Of a stretch of 10,644 nt of DNA, positions 1 to 6,732 are shown in pieces (position 1 is the first letter of the stretch; each line of letters begins with the position of its first letter). The stretch comes from Kosmotogaceae bacterium. Its GTDB lineage: Bacteria; Thermotogota; Thermotogae; Petrotogales; Kosmotogaceae. The stretch is from positions 1-10,644 of the forward strand of contig DLVL01000022.1 in NCBI GenBank assembly GCA_003444085.1, given 5' to 3'. The notes under the pieces were generated by a model, which was not told the origin of the DNA, did not search any database, and was given only the letters and a program-made list of their open reading frames with translations. Position numbers and translations under genes: made by a program.

Positions 1-809
1 AGCGGTTCATCCAGCCATTCAGGGTATTCAGAGCTCAGAGCTTCCAGTTTTGCCGCAACTTGGCCTGCATCAAAAAGTGAACCAGTTCGAAGATGAATCT
101 TCAGCTGACAGATCAGCGCATTTCCTCTGACATATGCAGGATTGGGGATCTCTGAAGAGAGAGAATCTTTCTCTACCTGTCTGGCGATTCCAAGCGCAGA
201 GGAATAGTCACTTATGTCGTAGAGGTGATTGGCAATGTTGATGTTTACCATGGCGCTTTCTATGGGCTCATCAGAGCTCTCCAGAGCCTTTGAATAGAAA
301 ACCATAGGATCTTCACCTGTAAACAATTTCGAAACAAGTCCCAGATTGTTATAGAGTTGGAAGTGGGTTTTTTGATCCAGTTGGGATTTCAGCTCGGGAT
401 CGAGTTTTCTGAGCTGTCTAAACCATCTAAGCGTTTCAGCAGCGTATCCCATCTCAAAAGAGGTCATCATATGAAGCATTTTCATCCTTACAGCAATGGA
501 AGAGGCAATACCGTTGTCGACGAGAGCAACACCTGCACACGAAACAAGATACGAGAGATGATCCTTTGAATGAAGGGCATAGAAGTAAGAGAGTCTATAT
601 AGGCCCTCCACAAGCTCTTCAAGGGATTCTTCGTTGAGCAAACGAGGTATGCTTTTGAGAAGCGAATGCATATAGTCTACAGCAAGCAAATAAGGCCAGT
701 TTTTCTTACCGACTGGTCTTCTTCGAATAAGCTCCTCCAGGTCTCTTCCAAAACTAGCTGAAGGTCGTAAACTGAAACTTAATAGAATATCTTTCAGGCA
801 TTCATTCAC
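1..809 (-). CDS. TPR-like helical-repeat protein, N-terminal part (runs off window)
   Basis: Reading the minus strand from about 824 down to base 1 gives an uninterrupted frame of about 270 codons with no stop, so the gene is cut by the left edge. I set the start at GTG 809 because GAGGGTGAG lies just upstream; an in-frame ATG at 824 and a GTG at 818 are alternatives that add 3-5 residues. The product is rich in Leu, Ala, Ser and charged residues in helical spacing. No signal peptide or membrane segment is visible. The stretch around residues 175-220 (FYSKALESS, then NINIANHLYDISDYSSALGIA) has the helix-turn-helix pattern and small-residue positions of a tetratricopeptide repeat. TPR proteins act as protein-protein scaffolds, and some form the C-terminal part of regulators. 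I cannot name a partner or function. It is transcribed divergently from the DUF2156 gene. Confidence 0.75.
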   Translation of the reverse strand, partial: MNECLKDILLSFSLRPSASFGRDLEELIRRRPVGKKNWPYLLAVDYMHSLLKSIPRLLNEESLEELVEGLYRLSYFYALHSKDHLSYLVSCAGVALVDNGIASSIAVRMKMLHMMTSFEMGYAAETLRWFRQLRKLDPELKSQLDQKTHFQLYNNLGLVSKLFTGEDPMVFYSKALESSDEPIESAMVNINIANHLYDISDYSSALGIARQVEKDSLSSEIPNPAYVRGNALICQLKIHLRTGSLFDAGQVAAKLEALSSEYPEWLDEP

Positions 810-876
810 ATTTCTCACCCTCATCCGCAAATATAATGCTAACACAAACGCTTGATTTCTGGTCGCCACACATACG

Positions 877-906
877 TTTCATGTTTATTGCAGAATGTGT
901 TATAAA
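877..906 (+). promoter_or_regulatory. Putative promoter of the DUF2156/MBL pair
   Basis: The sequence holds an extended -10, TG-T-TATAAA (TG at 898-899, hexamer 901-906), with a weak -35-like TTTCAT at 877-882 and an 18-base spacer. Transcription would begin near 913, leaving about 75 bases before the probable AUA start at 990. A second TATAAT on the plus strand at 832-837 lacks a good -35. This is inferred from consensus matching only. Confidence 0.4.
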
Positions 907-932
907 AAACAGGCGAAAAGCTGAACCAGATC

Positions 933-1892
933 ATGCTTGGAAAACGCTCAGCTTCACCTTGTTATACAATATACTCGGGAGGTGATTACATAAAACCCAG
1001 AGACATACTATTGGAAGACTATCAGATCATTCAGCAGAAGATTGATGAATTTCAAGTCGAAAACTCAAAGCTGGCATTTGCAAATCTTTATTCTTACAGG
1101 TTTCTCCATTACCCAAAGATCTGCCTTCTCGATGATGCACTGGTGGTATTCTGCACGGCTGATGCAGCCAACCCATGCGTTTTTCCTCCGCTATGTGATG
1201 AAAAGGCACTACCCCGTGTTATGAAAGAGATTTCGGACTACTTTGATACAGTTCTTGGTTCCAGGGTGCATATAAGGGACTGTGATGAAGCTTTCATCAG
1301 AAGGCTTTCGGAAGCTGGATTCAGCTTCGTCAGAAATGAAAGAAGAGATCAGTGGGAGTACATATACTCCTCTAAGAAGCTTTCAGAGCTTAAAGGAAGA
1401 AGTTTTCACAAGAGAAGGAACAGGATAAACAAGCTTCTTTCTACCTTTCCAGATTACGAGTACGTAAGAATAAAAGCATCAGATAGGGAGAGAGTTCTGA
1501 AATTCCATGACTACTGGTGTCATCTCAGAGACTGTGAGTCGAACGAGACCCTCGAACAGGAGAGGGATTCCATAATTACACTTTTTGAGATCATGGATAC
1601 TGTACCAGTGTACGGAGGTTTAATACTCATCGATGGAGAAGTAAAGGGCTTCCAGATTGGAACCAGGCTGAACAGGAACACTTACGTTACGCTTGTTGAG
1701 AAAGCAGAGCTTGCTCCCGAATACGATGGGATTTATGCATTGCTAATCCGTGATACTGCAACTGATATCTGCAATGAATTCGAGTATATTAACAGGCAGC
1801 AAGACATGGGAGTTCCAGGATTGAGAAAGGCAAAGCTTGCCTGGAAACCTGACAGACTCCTTGTGTGCGACATGCTTGTTCTGGAGGAGTGA
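933..1892 (+). CDS. DUF2156 family protein (phosphatidylglycerol lysyltransferase C-terminal-like)
   Basis: The product resembles DUF2156 proteins, which have two fused GNAT-like acyltransferase folds related to the catalytic half of aminoacyl-phosphatidylglycerol synthases (MprF). Family landmarks, numbered from ATG 933: ANLYSYRF near residue 50, the basic segment HKRRNRIN starting at His159, and QQDMGVPGLRKAKLAWKP from Gln289 near the C-terminus. There is no N-terminal transmembrane flippase domain, so this is the stand-alone soluble form, whose substrate is unknown. The listed start is the only canonical codon, but homology and a near-perfect SD point to ATA 990, giving about 300 aa, the usual family length. 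The first 19 residues (codons 933-989) look unlike protein of this family. The stop lies 2 bases before the MBL gene, whose SD is inside this gene, so the two are probably cotranscribed and translationally coupled. Confidence 0.8.
   Translation: MLGKRSASPCYTIYSGGDYIKPRDILLEDYQIIQQKIDEFQVENSKLAFANLYSYRFLHYPKICLLDDALVVFCTADAANPCVFPPLCDEKALPRVMKEISDYFDTVLGSRVHIRDCDEAFIRRLSEAGFSFVRNERRDQWEYIYSSKKLSELKGRSFHKRRNRINKLLSTFPDYEYVRIKASDRERVLKFHDYWCHLRDCESNETLEQERDSIITLFEIMDTVPVYGGLILIDGEVKGFQIGTRLNRNTYVTLVEKAELAPEYDGIYALLIRDTATDICNEFEYINRQQDMGVPGLRKAKLAWKPDRLLVCDMLVLEE
978..986 (+). promoter_or_regulatory. Strong Shine-Dalgarno inside the annotated 5' end of the DUF2156 gene
   Basis: GGAGGTGAT matches the anti-SD tail of bacterial 16S rRNA over nine bases. 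Seven bases separate its GGAGG core (978-982) from the in-frame ATA codon at 990-992. The only upstream canonical start, ATG 933, has no comparable SD. The site therefore argues that translation begins at 990 with a rare AUA codon. Confidence 0.6.
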
Positions 1893-1894
1893 GA

Positions 1895-2494
1895 ATGGTA
1901 AAGAGATTTGTATCGGGACTGCTTGATGAAAACACATATATTGTGGAGCTTCAAGACAGGGTTTTCGTTATTGATCCAGGCGAGGGAGCGGAAAACTTCA
2001 TTGTTAAGCTCGTTGGGCAAAGAAAAGTAACGGTACTGCTGACACATGCACATATTGATCACTTCTGTGCACTGCAACGACTTGACTATGATTGTGTCTA
2101 TCTTCATGCCCTTGAAAAAGAGAGCCTGCTGAGCCCTGAGAAACACCTCGGTTACTACCTAGGCCTGGAGACACTCAGTGCAGAATCTGACAAACTTTGC
2201 AGTCCCGACAGTCTTCCTGAGCCATGGAAGTATATTCACACACCCGGGCACACCCCAGGTTCAGTCTGCTATGAGCTCGAAGATGGAATACTGTTCACTG
2301 GAGACACAGTCTTCTCTGATTCAGTAGGGAGAACCGATTTACCTGGTGGAAGTACGATTGAGATGCAAAAAACGCTGATCTCTCTAAAGAAGTACTTCGC
2401 GGAGAATCCGGATATCAGGGTTTTGCCAGGTCATGGCCCTGAAGCCAAAGCAAGCAAAATCCTGGTTAGCAACCCCTTTTTCAGGGGCCTCTAG
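1895..2494 (+). CDS. Metallo-beta-lactamase-fold hydrolase (glyoxalase II-like)
   Basis: This 199-aa protein has the complete metal-binding set of the MBL superfamily: the motif THAHIDH (His51, His53, Asp55, His56), His119 in TPGHTPGS, Asp137 in FTGDT, and His180 in LPGHGPE. The segment FSDSVGRTDLPGG is typical of the small GloB-like/YcbL-like group, which hydrolyses thioesters such as S-lactoylglutathione analogues or other acyl esters. The substrate cannot be read from sequence. It is predicted cytoplasmic, with no signal peptide. The start at ATG 1895 is chosen for GGAGGAGTGAG immediately upstream (1883-1893); an earlier in-frame ATG at 1865 lacks a comparable SD and overlaps the DUF2156 gene. 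It is likely the second gene of a two-gene operon. It ends 63 bases before the convergent GDPD gene, and I see no convincing intrinsic terminator in that gap. Confidence 0.88.
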   Translation: MVKRFVSGLLDENTYIVELQDRVFVIDPGEGAENFIVKLVGQRKVTVLLTHAHIDHFCALQRLDYDCVYLHALEKESLLSPEKHLGYYLGLETLSAESDKLCSPDSLPEPWKYIHTPGHTPGSVCYELEDGILFTGDTVFSDSVGRTDLPGGSTIEMQKTLISLKKYFAENPDIRVLPGHGPEAKASKILVSNPFFRGL

Positions 2495-2557
2495 GGTGAC
2501 TCAGTTTCTTCAGATTGATAACACAACCGCAGAGTCGCTGTGATTCTATACCCAATG

Positions 2558-3277
2558 TCAGTCAGTCCGAATACTGGAAAACTCCTCGGCATGATCAGTT
2601 ATTATGATATCGCACAGATTCTGAAATGACTTGAATAACTCAGCATCGTTGAGCGTCCACAAAGCAACAGCTGTCTTGCTTCTTCTTATGGTGTTGAGAA
2701 ACTCGGCCGCCTTCTTCCTTCCCAGCTTATTCAGATAAGCGACAGGAAGATGAACGCTGTAGGGCTTGATCTTCTCAATTCTCTCCATCACTCTATTCTC
2801 AAAGCCAGGAGCATCATCATGCTCTGAAAACAAGAGTCCTATCTTAGCTTTCAGGTCGCTGTTTCTGATTGTTAAGAGGCAATCATGAATGAAAGAGGAG
2901 AAGATGGTGCGGTCAAGAGCGTCAAAACTGTTAACAAGCGGAACAACAAACTCTGCTACTTCTGGATCTTTTAGTTCAACGTTGATTATCGCAGTGTCTG
3001 GAAGCTCAAGATAGACCTGCTCAAGTAGAGCGAGTCGTTCTTCGTGGATCAGACCCTTTTCCTTAAACTCCCTGTAAGTAGTCTCCTTAACTTCCATATC
3101 CAACCCCAAAGTCCTGTTCAAATCAGGATCGTGAGAAAGGACTATGACATTATCCTTAGTCAGCCTGGCGTCGATCTCTACTCCGTCTGCACCTAGCTGA
3201 ATCGCTCTGATGAGTGAAAGCAGAGTGTTTTCATCTCTTCCTTTACCAAGCCCTCGATGCCCGAGGATAATACTCAC
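2558..3277 (-). CDS. Glycerophosphodiester phosphodiesterase
   Basis: This 239-aa GDPD-family enzyme would hydrolyse glycerophosphodiesters from phospholipid turnover to sn-glycerol 3-phosphate plus an alcohol. Family motifs are intact: GHRG at residues 6-9 (His7, Arg8), EN at 16-17, VEIDARLTKD (Glu34, Asp36), LSHD with the second catalytic His49, VELKD (Glu101, Lys103), and the C-terminal ALWTLND (Trp207) followed by IITDHAEE. Length and motif spacing fit the short cytoplasmic UgpQ-like type, with no signal peptide. The start is GTG 3277, supported by AAGGAG (3285-3290 on the plus strand) 7 bases upstream. It is a single gene with its own promoter, convergent with the MBL gene and divergent from the proline operon. 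It shows no obvious functional tie to either neighbour. Confidence 0.92.
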   Translation of the reverse strand: MSIILGHRGLGKGRDENTLLSLIRAIQLGADGVEIDARLTKDNVIVLSHDPDLNRTLGLDMEVKETTYREFKEKGLIHEERLALLEQVYLELPDTAIINVELKDPEVAEFVVPLVNSFDALDRTIFSSFIHDCLLTIRNSDLKAKIGLLFSEHDDAPGFENRVMERIEKIKPYSVHLPVAYLNKLGRKKAAEFLNTIRRSKTAVALWTLNDAELFKSFQNLCDIIITDHAEEFSSIRTD

Positions 3278-3352
3278 AAGATCACTCCTTCTACATTCTT
3301 CTCATATTCATGACATATTTTGCTCTTGTCATCTCTGAGTGCTCTATTCCCG

Positions 3353-3361
3353 ATTATATCA
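3353..3361 (-). promoter_or_regulatory. Extended -10 promoter of the GDPD gene
   Basis: On the minus strand this reads TGATATAAT: a perfect TATAAT hexamer with the TGn extension. No good -35 is seen, which is common for extended -10 promoters. Transcription would start near 3346, about 70 bases before GTG 3277. The same ten bases (TGATATAATC) recur upstream of the VOC gene. Confidence 0.55.
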
Positions 3362-3385
3362 GTTAAGCACCTCTATGCGGGCTCT

Positions 3386-3402
3386 TGGTGAAAATAGCAC
3401 CA
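3386..3402. repeat. Inverted repeat, possible operator of the proline operon
   Basis: TGGTGAAAATAGCACCA is a 5-bp dyad (TGGTG/CACCA) with a 7-base AT-rich centre. It ends one base before the predicted -35 hexamer of the operon promoter, so its centre would lie near position -45, a usual activator site. It also sits upstream of the divergent GDPD promoter. The symmetry is modest and a chance match is possible. Confidence 0.35.
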
Positions 3403-3403
3403 G

Positions 3404-3432
3404 TTGATGACTAAGCTGATTGCCCATATACT
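3404..3432 (+). promoter_or_regulatory. Putative promoter of the proline-oxidation operon
   Basis: TTGATG (3404-3409), a 17-base spacer and TATACT (3427-3432) match the vegetative sigma consensus at 4/6 and 5/6 positions. The start of transcription would be near 3439, giving a leader of about 25 bases to GTG 3464. This placement makes the upstream in-frame ATGs at 3404 and 3407 part of the promoter rather than the gene start. Confidence 0.5.
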
Positions 3433-3463
3433 TGATTTGAAGGACATTTTCGGAGGAGTCATC

Positions 3464-3775
3464 GTGAGCAGACTGGTAGATCATCCAATAATCGAGTTCA
3501 GAAGAGGCAAAGAAATCACCTTTGAATTTGAGGGGAGAGAGATCTCCGCATTTGAAGGGGAAACGATAGCAGCGGCACTCCATGCAGAAGGGATCAAGTT
3601 CCTGCGCGCGAGTCCTGGTCGGCAAAGAGCCCAGGGATTCTTCTGCGCTATCGGAAAGTGCTCTTCCTGTCTGATGGAAGTTGATGGTGTGCCAAACGTT
3701 CGCACCTGTATCACACTCGTTAAGGACGGGATGATTGTCAGGAGACAGAAAGGAAAGGGTGAGTTTGGTGCATAG
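3464..3775 (+). CDS. Small [2Fe-2S] subunit of an amine/proline dehydrogenase complex
   Basis: This 103-aa protein has a plant-type ferredoxin fold (Fer2_4-like), as found at the N-terminus of sarcosine oxidase alpha and in the small subunits of opine/proline/hydroxyproline dehydrogenases. Cluster ligands are Cys61, Cys66, Cys69 and Cys82 (C-x4-C-x2-C-x12-C, around FFCAIGKCSSCL). The opening HPIIEFRRGKEITFEFEG and the FEGETIAAALHAEG segment are typical of this group. I chose GTG 3464 because GGAGGAG at 3452-3458 lies at ideal distance; the longer frame from 3404 would begin inside the promoter and adds residues with no family match. The role is electron transfer between the flavoprotein subunits. 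Its stop overlaps the next gene by 8 bases (GTGCATAG), implying translational coupling. Confidence 0.85.
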   Translation: MSRLVDHPIIEFRRGKEITFEFEGREISAFEGETIAAALHAEGIKFLRASPGRQRAQGFFCAIGKCSSCLMEVDGVPNVRTCITLVKDGMIVRRQKGKGEFGA

Positions 3776-5585
3776 TCCGGATCTTCTAGTTATCGGAGCA
3801 GGGCCGGCCGGCCTTTCTGCGGCAGTTGAAGCAGCCAGTGCTGGACTTGATACAGTTGTTGTGGACGAAGGTGTTACGGCAGGAGGACAGCTGGTGAAGC
3901 AGACCCACAAGTTTTTCGGGAATGAGGGGTTCTTTGCATCAGTGAGAGGTTTCGAAATTGCAAGAAGTCTTCTCGAAGAGCTTGTCGATTTTGAGAATGT
4001 GGAGATCTTCCAGGAATCCTCAGTGATTGGAGTGTATGAAGATGGTATACCGGTGCTGCATCTGCCGTCGGACACTACCAGGTTGTTCCGACCAAAACGA
4101 GTTGTGGTAGCCACTGGTGCTTCGGAGAAGTTCCTTCAGTTTGAGAATAACGATCTCCCAGGCGTGTACGGAGCCGGAGCTGTTCAGACACTGATGAATC
4201 AGTTTGGAATCATGCCCGGGAAGAATGTACTGATGATCGGCTCAGGAAACATAGGGTTGATCGTGAGTTATCAGCTTGTTCAGGCAGGAGTGAACGTCAA
4301 GGCGATTGTGGAGATAGCCGATAGAATAGGCGGCTACGAGGTCCATGCTGACAAGGTTAAGCGATTGGGAATACCAGTATTGTTAAAGCATACAGTAACG
4401 CGAGCGCTTGGTGTTGAAAGCGTTGAGGGGGCGGAGATATGTGAGGTTGATGAGAAGTTCTCACCAATTCCCTCAACAGCAAGGGAGCTTGTAGTAGACA
4501 CAGTCTGCATAGCGGTAGGATTAAATCCGTCCGTAGAGCTCATAGCTCAGGCCGGCGGTCAGATAAGATATGTTGCGGAACTCGGCGGTTACGTTCCTGT
4601 TAGAGACGAAGACATGCGTGCCACTGCAGAGGGCTTCTTTGTGGCGGGGGATGTTAGCGGGATAGAAGAAGCAACAACAGCGATGATAGAAGGCAGGATC
4701 GCCGGTTTGTCAGTTGTGCGAGATTTGAAAGGAAGTACGGATGAGAACAAGGTGAGCAGACTTAAGAAAGAACTCGTTGGATTTCGTAACGGGCCCATAT
4801 CTGCAAGAGTTCGAGAAGGTTTGCAAAAGCTTGGATTCGATGTTTCGTCGGGGGAATCCAGGACTGGAAACCTCAATAATCCACAGAAGTACAGGGGAAA
4901 GCTTCGTCCAATAATCGAGTGCTTCGAAGCCATTCCGTGTAATCCTTGTGAAACGAGCTGTCCAACAGGTGCCATTGTTGTGGGCGGCAACATAAATGAT
5001 GTTCCGGTGATCGATTATGATAAGTGCAACGGCTGCGGTATATGTATGACCAAATGCCCGGGACTTGCTATTTTCATGCTTCAGGAACTTCCAGATGAAG
5101 ATAGTGCACTGATCGGGATTCCTTATGAGTTCATTCCTCTGCCCTCAAAAGGAGACCAGGTGCACCTGCTCGGCAGACAGGGTGAAATGCTTGCCGAGGG
5201 AACCGTTCAGAGGGTATTCAGAAGCCCGCACAAAACGAATAGTGTCTATGTGAAGACTCCGCTTGAACTGGCAGACAAAGTAAGAAGCATCCGCCCAGTT
5301 CTGCAAGAAGATAATGCGTTTGTTTGCAGGTGTGAAGAACTCACTGTTAGTGATATTGAGGCTGCGATTGATGAAGGATATACTGATTTTGAAGAGCTCA
5401 GACGCAAGCTCAGGATTTCGATGGGTCCATGTGGTGGAAGAACGTGCAGGCTTAATGCTCTGAGGATTCTTTCCAGGAAGACAGGAAAATCTATTGAAGA
5501 ACTCTCTTTCGGTGTTCTGAGACCTCCATCAATACCCTCAACACTTGGCTCAATCGCCAGGCAGAAAGGTGCAGAAGATGACTGA
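3768..5585 (+). CDS. FAD/NAD multi-FeS oxidoreductase, large (alpha-type) subunit of proline dehydrogenase complex
   Basis: Residues counted from GTG 3768 (605 aa). An FAD-binding GAGPAG is at 10-15, a second dinucleotide motif GSGNIG at 158-163, and the FAD-closing FVAGDVSG around Asp295. This pyridine-nucleotide-disulfide oxidoreductase core is followed by a ferredoxin-like insert: Cys385, Cys391, Cys394, Cys398-Pro, then Cys420, Cys423, Cys426, Cys430-Pro, which would hold up to two [4Fe-4S] clusters. The C-terminus is a BFD-type [2Fe-2S] domain with Cys520, Cys522, Cys555 and Cys560 (VCRCEE, then MGPCGGRTC). Family relatives are the alpha subunits of archaeal dye-linked proline dehydrogenase and of opine/sarcosine oxidases, which reoxidise the catalytic flavin subunit. 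The start is chosen for GGGTGA at 3757-3762; an in-frame ATG at 3735 would overlap the upstream gene far more. It overlaps the next gene by 8 bases (ATGACTGA). The final electron acceptor is unknown. Confidence 0.85.
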   Translation: MHSPDLLVIGAGPAGLSAAVEAASAGLDTVVVDEGVTAGGQLVKQTHKFFGNEGFFASVRGFEIARSLLEELVDFENVEIFQESSVIGVYEDGIPVLHLPSDTTRLFRPKRVVVATGASEKFLQFENNDLPGVYGAGAVQTLMNQFGIMPGKNVLMIGSGNIGLIVSYQLVQAGVNVKAIVEIADRIGGYEVHADKVKRLGIPVLLKHTVTRALGVESVEGAEICEVDEKFSPIPSTARELVVDTVCIAVGLNPSVELIAQAGGQIRYVAELGGYVPVRDEDMRATAEGFFVAGDVSGIEEATTAMIEGRIAGLSVVRDLKGSTDENKVSRLKKELVGFRNGPISARVREGLQKLGFDVSSGESRTGNLNNPQKYRGKLRPIIECFEAIPCNPCETSCPTGAIVVGGNINDVPVIDYDKCNGCGICMTKCPGLAIFMLQELPDEDSALIGIPYEFIPLPSKGDQVHLLGRQGEMLAEGTVQRVFRSPHKTNSVYVKTPLELADKVRSIRPVLQEDNAFVCRCEELTVSDIEAAIDEGYTDFEELRRKLRISMGPCGGRTCRLNALRILSRKTGKSIEELSFGVLRPPSIPSTLGSIARQKGAEDD

Positions 5586-6720
5586 AAAAGCATCTGTTGT
5601 TGTAATCGGTGGTGGGATAGTCGGAACGGCGATAGCATACTACCTCACAATAAAAGGGCAGAGAGATGTTGTTGTTCTTGAGAAGAACTACCTTTCGAGC
5701 GGTTCGACGGGAAGATGTGCAGGAGGAATCAGACAGCAGTGGAGTGAACCTTCCAACGTCAGGCTGGCTATGAGAAGTGTAAGACACTTTGAGAGTTTCA
5801 AGAAGGAACTCGGTGCGGACATCGAATACGTTCAGGGCGGCTATCTTCTGCTGGCTTTCGATGAAGAAGAAGAGACGCTTTTCAGAAACAATGTTGAAAT
5901 GCAGAAGAAAGAAGGCCTGGAAGTATCGATCCTATCTGTTGACGAGGTAAAGAAGCGTTTTCCGTACATTGTGGTGGATGATGTGAAGTCCGCTTCATTC
6001 TGTCCCACTGATGGCCATGCAAATCCTCACCTTGCGAATTTCGCTTACGCCAGGGCCGCGAAGAAGAACGGTGCTTGGATATATACTCATACCCGTGCGT
6101 TGGGTATTGACGTAGAAAACGGGCAGATAACAGGTGTGGAGACAGACAGAGGTTACATAAAGACCGGCGTTGTTGTCAATGCTGCAGGTGGGTTTTCTCG
6201 CCAGGTTGGACTTTTGGCAGGAGTTGACATACCGACTGAATCATACAGGCATCAGATAATGGTTACCGAACCCCTCGAGCATATCCTGGATCCGATGATT
6301 ATCAGTTTCAGCAGAAACTTCTACATGAGGCAGACTGTCTCTGGCAATATAATGATGGGTCAGGGGGACGAAGACGAAAAACCGAGCTTTAATCACGATC
6401 CAAGCTGGAGATTCCTGACCCAGATGAGCAAGAAGATGCCCGGACTATTCCCGTTCCTAGAGAAAGTTAGAGTATTGAGACATTGGGCCGGGCTTTATAA
6501 CATGTCTCCTGATGCCCAGCCCATAATTGACAAAGCAGAAGACGTCTCTGATTATTACTGCGCCGTAGGATTTAGCGGGCATGGTTTCATGCTTGCTCCA
6601 GCTGTTGGTGAAGGTCTCGCAGACTGGATCATTGATGGTTCACCAAAAGAAGTAGATCTGTCCAATCTGGGACTTGATAGATTCACGGGAGAAGTCAAAA
6701 GAGAGAAGAACGTAGTATAA
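5578..6720 (+). CDS. FAD-dependent dehydrogenase (DAO fold), catalytic beta-type subunit, probable proline dehydrogenase
   Basis: This 380-aa flavoprotein has the D-amino-acid oxidase/glycine oxidase fold, starting VVVIGGGIVGTAIAYYL (GGGIVG at 11-16), with ELGADIEY and GGYLLLAF in the early substrate domain and VGFSGHGFMLAPAVGEGLADWI closing the FAD site near the C-terminus. The STGRCAGGIRQQWSEPSNVR segment after the first FAD motif resembles the beta subunit of Pyrococcus/Thermococcus proline dehydrogenase, which has nearly the same length. The neighbouring RocA gene makes proline (or hydroxyproline) the best-supported substrate; sarcosine, D-proline or another secondary amine cannot be excluded by sequence alone. 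ATG 5578 is chosen for AAAGGTG just upstream; a farther in-frame ATG (5545) lies inside the alpha gene and has no SD. The operon continues 12 bases after the stop. Confidence 0.85.
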   Translation: MTEKASVVVIGGGIVGTAIAYYLTIKGQRDVVVLEKNYLSSGSTGRCAGGIRQQWSEPSNVRLAMRSVRHFESFKKELGADIEYVQGGYLLLAFDEEEETLFRNNVEMQKKEGLEVSILSVDEVKKRFPYIVVDDVKSASFCPTDGHANPHLANFAYARAAKKNGAWIYTHTRALGIDVENGQITGVETDRGYIKTGVVVNAAGGFSRQVGLLAGVDIPTESYRHQIMVTEPLEHILDPMIISFSRNFYMRQTVSGNIMMGQGDEDEKPSFNHDPSWRFLTQMSKKMPGLFPFLEKVRVLRHWAGLYNMSPDAQPIIDKAEDVSDYYCAVGFSGHGFMLAPAVGEGLADWIIDGSPKEVDLSNLGLDRFTGEVKREKNVV

Positions 6721-6732
6721 GGGAGGGATCTT

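Noticed and set aside
357..569. 70-codon plus-strand frame at the left edge
   Set aside because: It is antisense to the long uninterrupted TPR-like frame, and its composition is not protein-like.
1733..2146. 137-codon minus-strand open frame antisense to the DUF2156/MBL junction
   Set aside because: It is opposite two well-supported genes, has no recognisable domain and no SD.
2473..2487. CCCC-TTTTTCA-GGGG hairpin at the end of the MBL gene
   Set aside because: The stem is only 4 bp, lies inside the coding sequence and has no downstream T-tract; it is not a credible terminator.
3278..3463. Possible riboswitch or leader RNA upstream of the proline operon
   Set aside because: The predicted leader is only about 25 bases long and no known aptamer pattern or terminator/antiterminator pair is visible.
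3359..4114. 251-codon minus-strand open frame across the start of the proline operon
   Set aside because: It lies antisense to two genes with clear cofactor motifs, is Ser/Thr/Pro-rich without family resemblance, and has no SD; it is a shadow frame.
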